DNA of 64,000 nucleotides from Utricularia gibba (taxonomy: Eukaryota > Streptophyta > Magnoliopsida > Lamiales > Lentibulariaceae): NCBI GenBank assembly GCA_002189035.1, contig CM007991.1:2418001-2482000 (forward strand), given 5' to 3'. This document shows positions 54,206-64,000 of this stretch, piece by piece. The translations under genes were made by a program, and so were the position numbers. How positions within the stretch are numbered: the first letter of the stretch is position 1; every line of letters starts with the position of its first letter. The notes under the pieces are model-generated. The model was not told where the DNA came from. It ran no database searches and saw only the letters and a program-made list of their open reading frames with translations.

Positions 54206-55545
54206 GTAATGCAGCCGATAGCTTAGGGAGAGCAACCATGGAGGCGATGAGCAGAATGGAGGGGCAACCAGCTCCTGAAATGGGCAAGCCGGAGGTTTCG
54301 GGCTAAGGATTCATAAACTCTCCTCAACTAAATAGTATATGTATGAAAATCAGCATTACAAATGCAGCTTCTGCTCCTAAAAACCCATTCCTGTAATAGC
54401 ATTGGAATGTTTTCAGAAAGAGAAGAAAGTATTGGAACGTTCATCTTCACAGTGAACTGTGTAATCTCTCGAGCAAGAGAGCAACGCATCATAGCTTTAT
54501 ATTCAGTTTCCGAGTGTTCTTGCTATGCATCACCCAGGACTTGTATGCCTGTGTCTGAGTATGGCTTTTGTTTTTTTTTTCAGTGTGAGTCTGGCTTTTG
54601 TACTTGGAGGTCTATTTTTGAATGTGATAGAACCTTTTGTATATGCCCAGGCTGATGGACTCCAAGAACTTCATTTTTCCAGAAACTGGGAAGTGGTAAT
54701 CCTCTGCTGCACGAATCACCAATTATTTCCAGAAGGATGCTTCACGTTCATAGACTAAGCACCTGCTCTATTCCAATGGCGAACTCCATGTGACACCTGT
54801 TTCATTTGTGATCCATCGCTTAATGCAACGGCTGCATTAAAAAACATAACACTTCTGGGAAAAGGTATGACATTACCTCACTTCCTTGCTGAGAACAACC
54901 CCATCGATTCTCTTTATGGCCCTTGTCATACAAGGCAACGCGTTTTTCTTTTTAAAAACAACTATAAAAATAAACAGAGTTTGTTTCAAAAATGAAGAGA
55001 AAAACCTGCAGTTTGGAGGCATTTTGTTGTGCTTCCGATGCCAAGGAAAGCTAATTAAAAGAAAGGAGAAGAGTCATGAATTCATTAGCAAGGAAGAACC
55101 AACACAAGAAACTTTATGTGATCACGTGCTTGAAACAGATGCATTAACTCACTTGGTTGAAAAGCTCAATGGGAGGATTAACACGGGATTTCTCACCAGA
55201 TACGAAATGAAGCTCCTGTAGATATCATCATTCAAAACTAAAACCTTATTACAACACAAATCTAGAGTAGAGCAAAATGGATTATAACCTCAGGAAACAA
55301 CTGCATTAATTATTATAGAAACCTAACCTTTTTGTTGAGGGGTATAGCTTTTAGACTGTGTGATGGTCTAGAGCTTTGTGACCTCGTTGAAGCTACGTTA
55401 CTTGTTATAAAGAAAAAATGCGTGTCATTGGAAGTGAGTGGTATTTTTCAAAGGAAAAAAAATGAACTGACACCTAAAAATATGCTGAAACACCATTCGT
55501 ATATCGCGCTGAATAGTGATCATTCTAGCAAGACATGTTGCTTAC
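54206..55545. other. Spacer between SLAC1 and the TPX2-like gene
   Basis: The SLAC1 3' UTR and the unresolved 3' end of the TPX2-like gene meet here. Short open frames at 54362-55221 and 55332-55640 show nothing I recognise. Confidence 0.4.
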
Positions 55546-58217
55546 CAAGACGATTCCTTGCGACCACTTTCGTGGGTCAAGGCACTCCCATTTCTGCACA
55601 ACGTCTGCAGTTATTTTTAAGGGACCAGAAGGGGAGATAAGTGGAGATATAATTGAAGATACAATAATAAACAAGCTTATTGAGCCATCCCATAAAACAT
55701 AACACTATAAATACCTCCACAGACTTGATCCATTGAGCTGGGGTTTTTAGGGAAGTCAACCCTTGTTGCGAAGCCCCCTATTTTCAAGTGATATTCATGG
55801 TACAAAATCAATGAAATAAACATTGAGCCACCCTAATGTTTAATACACTCCCTGAATAGGATGCAAAATAAAAGCCGCATCCTCAATACACTAACCTGAA
55901 AGCCTTGTAAGTGAGTGGTGCTTTTCTTAGGAAACCAAGAAGGGGCTTCAAGAATCTGCAAGCGCAAAGCTTATCAGACTATGCATTGATAGTTGCTGAA
56001 ATGGAATCACATTACATGAATACCAACTTTATGATTCAGTGGTAGAGCTTTGAATCCAGAAGCTACCGAGGCCACGCTATTAGCATCTACATTATTTCTT
56101 TGCCTGATTGCAAGAAAGGACCAGGGATTTTAGATATACGAGAATATTAAATCGTGATTCAACAACACATGAGTTAAACCGAATACAAATGCTGAAGACA
56201 AAATACCTTATCTTGGCCCTGTGTGCTGTTGCAAGATCTGGCTCTCTGGGAATGGTAATCCTTGGCCTTCTATGAGGAATGTTTCCAGAAGCATAAAGTA
56301 GCCCCTCCTGTTGAGAAAAAAGGCACATGAATACATTCCAGTGAAAACAGAAAATTTACAGTCCTTTACACTCCGTTCAACTCTCACACTGCAGGAGTTC
56401 ATGAAGATAGACCAAGGAATTGTTAAGCTCTACGTTCACCAATTAAACACTTTTTAAATTTGCTATTGGAAACAAATATTATTATCGTACTTTTATGTTT
56501 TTTGACATCTAAATAGAAGCAAAATCATTGAGATGTAATTAGATTACCCTCTTTGGTTCCTTGTGAACAAGATTAATCTGTTGCACCTGGGTTGAATCCT
56601 GAACCTGGCATCATGACCAAATCTTCAGAAAAATATCTAAAAATGTTTTAGAAACTCAGCCAGAATAGTGGAGTATCATTCAGAATTGAAAAGGAGATGG
56701 ATATGAGAAAAAGTGAGCCCCATTAGTAAAACCTGATAGACAAAAACAAAAAAAAATGAAAACTCTAGGATGACTAACTGGAAATCACAGGGATCCATGC
56801 ACATTGTTGTATGTTAACATACTCAACACACTTTCTAAATGCTACGTAATAGAAAAAGATCCACCAAAAACCCTACAACCAATGTTATCAAAACACGTGG
56901 TAAATGTGAAGACGTCTGCATGAACCTTTCGTAGAACGCCACCCTCAAGTTTTTGTCGTTTTGTGGATTGATTTTCATTTCCCCAATTTGCTGTCGTGCT
57001 TTCATCTGTCTTCTTCACAAGAGAAGTTCTTGACTTGGCATTTGAAGAAAGCATTCTGTACCAAAGCATTGTCGTTTGAAACAAAGATACGCAAAAAAAA
57101 CACCCATAAGCATACATTAAGCACAAATGAGTTAATATATGTGAGAACTTGCGGCATCTACAGAAAAGGTAAGAACCTGGAATGACTGGGCCGGAAAGAA
57201 TGGTTCTGCTTTGCAAGTTGACTTAGAGTTGGCTTCATGAGGGTCGAGATGCGAGAGAAGGATGGCTTCGGAGATGACTTCCGTTGGTTATCCTGGTTAG
57301 TGTCGTTAACCATTGAACTGAACACGACTGGGCCTGCAGAGCATAGGAGAATCCAAAGATGAGGTTTCTTCAAGAAAATACAATAGAAATTAATTTAACA
57401 CACGACGAACTACTCATACTAGTAGATCCAGGAAGGAAAACTCATGAGTAGAGAAGAGCACCTGAGGCTGGGATTTCGACTGGGCTCTGAAGCGTATGCA
57501 TGCTTAAAGGTTGTTGAGCAGTTGATTTTCCGTCTTCCACTAAGTCATCGATTTACAAGCGAAGTCAAGTAAAAAAAAATCAAAACTTTTTAGATTACAG
57601 AATTAACAAAAAGAAACAAAAAGTTAACGAAGAGGATGAGACAAAGCCAAGAACATGCAAATAAACAGACACAAGATAGAGACTTGAACGTCCATGAATA
57701 AAAGAGCATCTTTTCACACCATTCGTTACCTTCGTCACACACGTCCATAGTAGACGTTGCTTCACTGACACTGGAGTCACCGTTCACTAAGCACAAGACC
57801 TCGTAACACTTCGATTTAGGACCAAAGTTAACATTATCCAAGAAAACTCCATTTCCAGCAGCAAGCTTCAACGCAAAAGCTACACTCAAAAAAGACAACA
57901 GCAAACAAGTAGCCGTAAGTTTCAGATACTTGACAACTTCAAACAAGTAGACGCACTCTAGCCTTGGCAACCAAAACACGAAGAAATCAAGTATTACGCA
58001 GTTTTGACTAGACGATAAAGCCTAAAACTTTACGAGAAGGGGGATAGCTTCCAGCGGATTCAAACCAGGCTTCGGCCTGGCGCACCTCAAGAGGCGTCTC
58101 ATCCCCCAAGAAATCGAAGAACCGAACAGCGTCGAACTCGTAGTCGACGTCAATCTCCAACGCGGTAAAGCTACACGTAAGTTGCTCCTCCTCAGCGGCG
58201 TCGTCAACAGAAAGCAT
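55546..58217 (-). CDS. TPX2-family microtubule-associated protein
   Basis: Nine exons join in phase on the minus strand: 58217-58034, 57879-57730, 57539-57462, 57333-57177, 57055-56926, 56604-56548, 56307-56207, 56076-56028 and 55955-55896, giving 322 residues. The N-terminus has the family signature D-V-D-Y-E-F-D-A-V-R-F-F-D-F, then E-A-W-F-E-S-A-G-S-Y-P-P-S-P-F. Later come L-M-K-P-T-L-S-Q-L-A-K-Q-N, Q-K-L-E-G-G, P-R-I-T-I-P-R-E-P and F-K-A-L-P-L-N-H-K-I-L-E-A-P. TPX2 proteins bind microtubules, and TPX2 itself activates Aurora kinase at the spindle. It is most like the At5g15510/At3g01015 type, about 490 residues. Two more possible exons (55779-55717, 55604-55546) keep the frame but are not recognisable, so the C-terminus is open. 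Confidence 0.75.
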
Positions 58218-58562
58218 CGCCCCGTCCCGCCCCTTGCTAGGCTCCTCCCGAGCGTTGAAGAACGGCAGCGATAGTTTCTGAGGAATTCAGGGCTTGCAGA
58301 TTTATCGGAAAAAAAGAAATTGAGGGTATGAAGCGGAGGGGATTGTGCTGGGGCTGGGGGGGCGAAAGAGACGGGTGACTGCACTGCATATATTTATTTG
58401 TGTCGCTTTGTGGCAGAAGAGAGAAGCCGGGGGAGACACGAGGCAGCAGGTAATTTGAATCTAGATTATAGCGGTCTGGTCGTGGGCCCCAAACTCCTCC
58501 ACCCGACCCGCGTCCGACCCGAACCCACCCCCAAACATTCAAAAAAATAAAAGTATAATCTT

Positions 58563-58921
58563 CACAACTTATTTTTTAACTTATGACTTAAATTACTTAT
58601 TATATAACCACCTGACTTTTACTTATTTGTAACTTCTACTCAAACTTATACTTAACTTCTACTTATTTTAAATTTACCTACATTTCTACTTAAAACTCAA
58701 CTTATTTAATAAGTTATATTTACTTTACTTATCAAAATAAGTCACCAACTTATTTCAACAAATGTCTTTGATTCTAATAAATCAAATCTAAACAAAATCC
58801 AAATACATTTGTTTCTTCATAAATAAATAATAAGTTGCATAGACCAAAACTAATTAATTGAGTTCTACTTATCCAATAACTTCTATTTATGAATTAAATA
58901 GAAGATACAAAATAAGTGGTG
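58563..58921. mobile_element. Possible MITE with short terminal inverted repeats
   Basis: The 359 bp block begins CACAACTTATTTT and ends AAAATAAGTGGTG, inverted repeats matching at 12 of 13 positions. The interior is about 80 percent A/T and full of ACTTATT/AATAAGT words in both orientations. No ORF is present. A target-site duplication is not clear, so this is a candidate only. Confidence 0.4.
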
Positions 58922-59296
58922 CATATACCGCTCGTTGCTTATTCGGAAAATAAAAGTGATTTCCAAGTGGGTCCCACATGCAAATTCCATTAAACTCATT
59001 TGCAAATCCCGGGGGTGTGGGCGCACCTGCCTTTAATTGCATGTCTACGGAAAATGACACATTTTGGGGATATTTCACATTGGATCCTCTCCTCTGCTGC
59101 CCTCCAATCCCATCTTATTTTATTTTGCATTTTTTGATGAATTGGGGATGGGGGGCATTTATGGCATCGTACACTTTGATTATTGACTGCACGCACCATC
59201 ATCATCATTTTGCCATTTTGCGTTTATTACTTCTTTATTTCTTCAATTCTAGATAATTAATTGTGTTGGTCGTAGGATGATTCAATGCCCTTGTAC

Positions 59297-59334
59297 TTGG
59301 GCTGTTGCGTCTCTCGATATGGCCCATTGGGCTT
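59297..59334 (+). promoter_or_regulatory. Site II motifs upstream of the At1g73970-like gene
   Basis: CTTGGGCTG (59297) and ATGGCCCATTGGGCTT (59319-59334) lie 100-135 bp before the start codon, the same placement as for other housekeeping genes in this window. Confidence 0.5.
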
Positions 59335-59433
59335 TCCGGCCTAACAAATACACCACACTATTTCACTGTTCGCATCTTCAGCTATTATATATATATATAT
59401 AAGGCGATTTTGAAGCCTGCCTGAGCTATCAAA

Positions 59434-62137
59434 ATGGCGATACGAAATCAGCCCTTCTTCCTCGAGGAGTGGTTGCGGAGCGTCGTGCTGCCCGGCGCGG
59501 AGAAGCAAGATTCTCCAGCGTCCGCTCAGGCGATTGTCAGAGCCTGGGGTGAACTCAGGGAAGCACTCTCGTGTCAGAAGTTTGATGCTCAGTGCCTCCG
59601 TGCTCTGGAGCTTCTTGTTGGTTCTCATGTCGCTCTTCATGTTGCCGAGCCGCAGGCAAGGATTCTGTTGATGATTTTGTCATCTGGGAATTTCACTCTA
59701 CCGCAAGAATCTTATCCTTTGCTCATCAGCCTTCTAGGTATTTGGGCTAGGAAATCACGGCCGACTTCTCAGCTTGTCGATTTAGCTATAGACGTACTTT
59801 ATCGGCTTCTTTCTCGTCAATTCCAGCCTGAGAATCGCTCTCTGTTATTATCTGGTGGGATTCTGTTGCTGGGAGCGCTTTCTTTTCATGCCCGTTTATC
59901 TGATCAATCTAAAAGGCTCTGCTTTGAGTGTTTCTTGATGTTAAAGAAAGAAAATTGTACATTTTCGGATGAGATAGCGACGACTAATGCTCTCGCTGGC
60001 GTTGGGTATGCAATGTCTTCTTCTTCAATGGGCATTTATTTCGGAAATTTTTTAGATATTTTGCTTGGTGTCTGGGGTGAAGGATCGAGTATCTACCAGG
60101 GACTCTTGTTACTCCATTTGATGGAGTGGGTTCTGACATGTTCGTTTGGTGGGCAAGAGTGGGATAAAATTAATGCTGTGAGCGAGGTCATGGGAATTGC
60201 AAAGCCCACTCATTCTTCTTTTGCTTTAGTCATGGTTGCTGCTGGAGTCCTCAGGGCGGTAAACAGATCTGGATCAAGCAGATATTCTGATATTAAGCAT
60301 GTTGGGGAAGAATACATTGTGACTGTGGCAACTGAGCTGCTTGATAAAGCTAGAGATTCCGAGTACATGGCAAATGGACCTAAAAGTAGCATTCTTTTGC
60401 AGTATTTAGCACTCGCACTGGCTCGAAGTGGTTTGATTTCGTACAGGCCTCCAATTCTACTTTCTCTCACATTTGCACTGCTGTCTGAAGTATTCCCCAT
60501 GAAGCGCATATATGAGGAGTTGCTTTATTCTCCTACAAGAGATTGGGCTGCTAGAGTATATGAAGTCAGAGATCATGTTAATTCTGCCATTTTCAAGGAA
60601 GCTGGATCCATAACTGGTGTACTCTGCAATCAATATGCATCATCAGATGAAGATAGCCAGAATATGGTGGAGAACCTCATTTGGACTTTTTGTCAAAAAG
60701 TCTACCGGTGGCATCGGCAAGCAAAATGGATGCTTAAAGGCAGTGGTAATGAGCTGACCAATGAGGTAGAGAAAATTGCTGAATCTGCCTTCCTCATGGT
60801 TGCGGTTTTCGCATCAGGAGTAACAAAGCACAGGTTAGACGCAAGATTACACCAAAAAATTCAGTCAGAAATCTCTGTCAAGATATTAGCTTCTTTCTCT
60901 TGTATGGAGTATTTTCGTCGAATTCGTTTGGCTGCATATATGGATACAATTAGAGCCGTCATTCTTAAAGTTCAGGAGGATGAATCAGCTTGTGTGGCCT
61001 TAATAGAATCTATGCCATTGTATGATGACTTGATCTCCCATCAGGGTACTGATTACGTTTCTTACCCCTTTTGTACTGATTGCAAGGTTTTTCCTCAGCA
61101 TGATTTGTCTCCTGTTTTGCAGGCTCTTCAGTTGTGGAGTACGTGTGGTCCTATGATGATGTCCAAACTTCCAGGATTGTATTTTATATGCGTGTTATCC
61201 CTACTTTTGTTGATAAGCTGCCACCATCTATGTTTAAAAAGGCAGTGGCTCCAACAATGTTCCTGTATCCTTCTTAATCATCATTTCGAGTCTTATGCAC
61301 TTGTGCTGACTTTACCATCATGGGTTCCTTAAACAAGCATCTATTAGATACCTGGGTCATCCTAATCCAAAAGTTGCGAGATATTCACATTCTTTGTTCG
61401 TGGCATTCATTTCTTCTGCTAAAGATTCGTCAGAGGATGAAAGAGTTCTACTAAAGGATCAACTTAGCTTTCATTACGTGAAGAAATCACTAGAGGTATG
61501 GATCCTCAGCCATGATGATAGGCGTTTGTTGTACTTTTTCAATAACAGGATACAATTAGCAGAATTACCCTGCCATAACACCATTCGAAGGATTGGCTTC
61601 GGGGGTCGCTGCAATTGTTAGACACCTTCCTGCTGGCAGTCCAACCATACACTATTGTGTAAACGAAGTGGCTGAGAAAGCTATAGATTTATGCCAATCT
61701 CTCAGCCATGATGATGGTGATTTCTGCAACAAGTGGGAAGGAGAAGCAGATCCTTCGAAGAGGATGTGCGATCTTCTCCTACGATTACTATCTTTAACTG
61801 ATATTCAGGTACGCCTTCTGTTCCTCACGATATTCTGGTGACTAGAATGCCTTGATTGAACATTCCGGTACTCCAGGTTTTCCCAAGTTTGATGAAGTTG
61901 CTTGCTCGACTCGTCTCCCAAATTCCTCTGCCTTTCCAGAACATTCTCCTGAACCAGCTATATCAACAAATAGCAGAGTCGGATGATGTTATTCGTAAGC
62001 CTACTCTGATTTCATGGGTGCAATCTTTGTCTTATCTTTGTTCTCAAGGGAGTCACAGAAAAAGAGATGCATTAGCAGGAACTGCTTCTGGTAATAATGT
62101 GAACATGAACTTGAATAGAACCAGTGCTAGGCTTTAG
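59434..62137 (+). CDS. Conserved plant protein of unknown function, At1g73970-like helical-repeat protein
   Basis: Five exons (59434-61045, 61123-61264, 61348-61495, 61563-61808, 61877-62137) encode 802 residues. The protein is almost wholly alpha-helical and leucine-rich, like an armadillo or HEAT solenoid, with no membrane segment or signal peptide that I can see. Conserved stretches recalled from Arabidopsis At1g73970 include F-F-L-E-E-W-L-R, F-S-C-M-E-Y-F-R, Y-L-G-H-P-N-P-K-V-A, T-P-F-E-G-L-A-S-G-V, L-P-A-G-S-P and E-S-D-D-V-I-R-K-P. Its role is unknown to me and I assign none. Exon 4 is placed at 61563 because an earlier acceptor would bring an in-frame TAG. The gene converges on STAY-GREEN, only 297 bp away. 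Confidence 0.88.
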
Positions 62138-62434
62138 ACGGCATTAGCAGGAGCACATGTAATTATTTCTCACAGGGAAATGGAAGAAATGTATACAGAT
62201 TTTGGGAAAGAAATGACGAAAATAGGAACATTTTTTTGTGCATATCAACTAGACCAGACGAAAAACACCAGTTTACATGTAGATACAATCTATCAAGCCT
62301 TGTGAATGAATATTTTTCTTCAACATCAACCCCAAACAAACATGACTGATATTTACACCTAGTGCATGCATTGAATCGTCTTCTTCTGTGAATAACGAAT
62401 TTTGTCCGAAAAACGCAATCCTCAAGTAATGTGA

Positions 62435-63786
62435 TCACACTCTTTCTGAGGCGTCCATCCCAGAGGCAAGATTTTGAGGCCATGGAATGGAACTCATGGC
62501 CGGGAAACAGCAGTTGCAGTCATCCAGGCATGCCCGTGGTGCATCTAAGGCATCTTTAAACGCAAAGATATGTCCATTGTCTGTGTGCCCTTTTGGTGCC
62601 GACGCCTCACTGAGTGGTCCCCAACACTCCACCTTGTTGAATTCAGGAATGTTGGAATGGAAATAAACCCAGACAAGAGCACCTTGAAGCTCAGGGTAGC
62701 TTTGCAACAAGTCCCAATCTCCATGGACAAATGCCTTGAGAACCTGAGTGACAAAATGAACCAGTTAGGCAAAGACAGCACATGCTACTCCCAATTATGA
62801 ATCTTTAAGTCGAGGGAAGCAGAAGCATTTACCACTGGAAGCTCCTTGCTAAAAATGTAGTATCTCAACCGAGCAAAGAGGTCAAGGAAGAGATGGCCGC
62901 CACTTATGTGACAATGGACATGAAGAGACATCATCCCCTTGATCTTCTTCCATTCTGCAACTACTTCGTCTCTCTGCAACCTGTTGTACCATCCTTGCAG
63001 CTGCAGCAGACATCCAAATTTCTTATTAATAATCCCTTTTGAATTGGGAGTCAAAACCACGTTTATACAGATTTGGACATCAAAAAGGGACCCATCTGAC
63101 GAAGGAGAAATATTTGAAAAAAAAGGAGCAGAAGCTGCCAAAATTGTTGAAGTGCAGTTGAGTAATATAATCAACTTCCTTGGCTTGCGTTTCCAATACT
63201 CAAACTCAGCCCCTTCCAACTGTTCGTGTGAAACACACTCCAAAATTTGACACGTCATCGCACAAAAACATCATTCACGTGTACAAACATGATTCATTAG
63301 CCCCCAAACACACTACGCGCAGTTCCCCTGCATCTCCTGGAACACGGATCTATACACCAATTTGATAAATTACCTGCGAATTGTTAATAGTTTGAGAAAC
63401 GGCAAGAGTCAGCTTGGCGGTGACATCGCTGTGTGTGAGCGTGTAAGTCCTCGGAAGATGTCCAGGATGCTTTTTCCCATCAACGCCCAAAAACAGAACT
63501 CTCAGCTTTGATGCCTCGAATATCGCAGGCCCGAATAATCTCGCAACCTGATGAGCCGATAAACCAAAGCACGGACATTTAAGCAAAACCGAGAATCAAA
63601 TAGAATATGGGTATGATCCAAAACCCCCGTGAAAAACAACAGAAACTTTAAAAAAAAAAAACTCACAGGGGCCATGGATCCATGATTCTTTCTGGGCCGT
63701 CTGATTGCTCTACGAAGAGCAGAGCATGAATCTTCTTCCAAGGGGGACAAAGGCTTGAGCTTTGAAGGGAGAATCAAAGTAGCCAT
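62435..63786 (-). CDS. SGR1: STAY-GREEN magnesium dechelatase
   Basis: Four exons (63786-63667, 63547-63374, 63000-62833, 62743-62435), all phase 0, encode 256 residues. A Ser/Arg/Lys-rich chloroplast transit peptide covers about the first 40 residues. The core domain has V-A-R-L-F-G-P-A-I-F-E-A-S-K-L, T-Y-T-L-T-H-S-D, E-V-V-A-E-W-K-K and H-V-H-C-H-I-S-G-G-H. The C-terminal cysteine-rich motif C-x3-C-x-C-C-F-P is present, which marks SGR (NYE1) rather than the shorter SGR-like proteins. The enzyme removes Mg from chlorophyll a, the first committed step of chlorophyll breakdown, and recruits catabolic enzymes to LHCII in senescence. Known family regulation is by senescence and ABA factors; I did not resolve promoter sites. 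Length fits the family (about 268 in Arabidopsis). Confidence 0.96.
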
Positions 63787-64000
63787 GTGTCGAACACCTC
63801 AAGGGCTGCGATCACGGCGAAGAGAAAGAGAGAATTTGAATAAGGCTTCGCCAAGATAGTATTTGTTCAAGGTTTTCGTCGCCTAAATAAAACGCTTTAC
63901 TCTTTCGCTTTTACAAGCCACCCCAACGTTGCTTTTGCTTGTGGACTTGGTACTGCTGGCTGGGTGTTGGTCTCGGAGTTCCAGGAAGACTTCCCCTCCC
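63787..64000 (-). promoter_or_regulatory. Promoter and leader of STAY-GREEN (partial)
   Basis: The last 214 bp contain the SGR leader and proximal promoter. Nothing more specific can be supported. Confidence 0.35.

Larger units (their letters stand above)
58218..59433. other. Divergent intergenic region upstream of the TPX2-like and At1g73970-like genes
   Basis: It holds both promoters, a MITE-like AT-rich element and a Site II cluster (annotated separately). A TA run at 59385-59400 lies only 34 bp before the next start codon. No gene is seen. Confidence 0.5.

Noticed and set aside
54886-55221. 111-codon plus-strand open frame between SLAC1 and the TPX2-like gene
   Set aside because: It is A/T-driven, has no family motif, and lies in the convergent 3' region of two genes.

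Overview
The window is nuclear DNA from a flowering plant, most likely a eudicot with a compact genome. It holds seventeen protein-coding genes in 64 kb, mostly with short GT-AG introns, and the families are plant-specific or plant-typical: GAUT, callose synthase, REF6, SLAC1, STAY-GREEN, PPR. I rebuilt exon structures by hand from splice sites, reading phase and remembered family sequences. No database was searched. I saw no tRNA, rRNA, CRISPR array, virus or intact transposon.

Layout. 0.5-9.6 kb: a mitochondrial PPR protein (PNM1-like, +), a GAUT13/14-type glycosyltransferase (+), MED22 (-), agmatine deiminase AIH (+) and the complex I subunit NDUFB10 (+). 11-16.4 kb: a CDKD kinase (+) and a RanBP2-type zinc-finger organelle RNA factor with six fingers (+). 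17.5-22.3 kb: a REF6-like JmjC histone demethylase (+). 22.8-38.3 kb: one very large gene of about 50 exons on the minus strand, callose synthase 10 (GSL8). 40.1-44.6 kb: a GDSL esterase whose frame is broken by one base, and a second PPR gene. 46.2-48.7 kb: the HSP70 co-chaperone HIP (-). 49.9-54.2 kb: a nucleotide-sugar transporter and the SLAC1 anion channel (+). 55.5-58.2 kb: a TPX2-family microtubule protein (-). 59.4-62.1 kb: an At1g73970-like protein of unknown function (+). 62.4-63.8 kb: STAY-GREEN Mg-dechelatase (-).

The genes do not form an operon-like unit or a biosynthetic cluster; they are ordinary neighbours. Several pairs match neighbours I remember from Arabidopsis (SLAC1 with At1g12500; REF6 with the At3g48460 GDSL gene; GAUT13/14 with a TPX2-like gene), so the window looks like a conserved ancestral block. 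TGGGCC/GGCCCA (Site II) motif clusters lie upstream of several housekeeping genes. Points worth a second look are the GDSL frameshift, the exon-per-finger zinc-finger array, an out-of-frame upstream ATG overlapping SLAC1, a strong G-quadruplex motif, a MITE-like element, and a GC-rich stretch I could not assign. I found no evidence for an undescribed multi-gene system.
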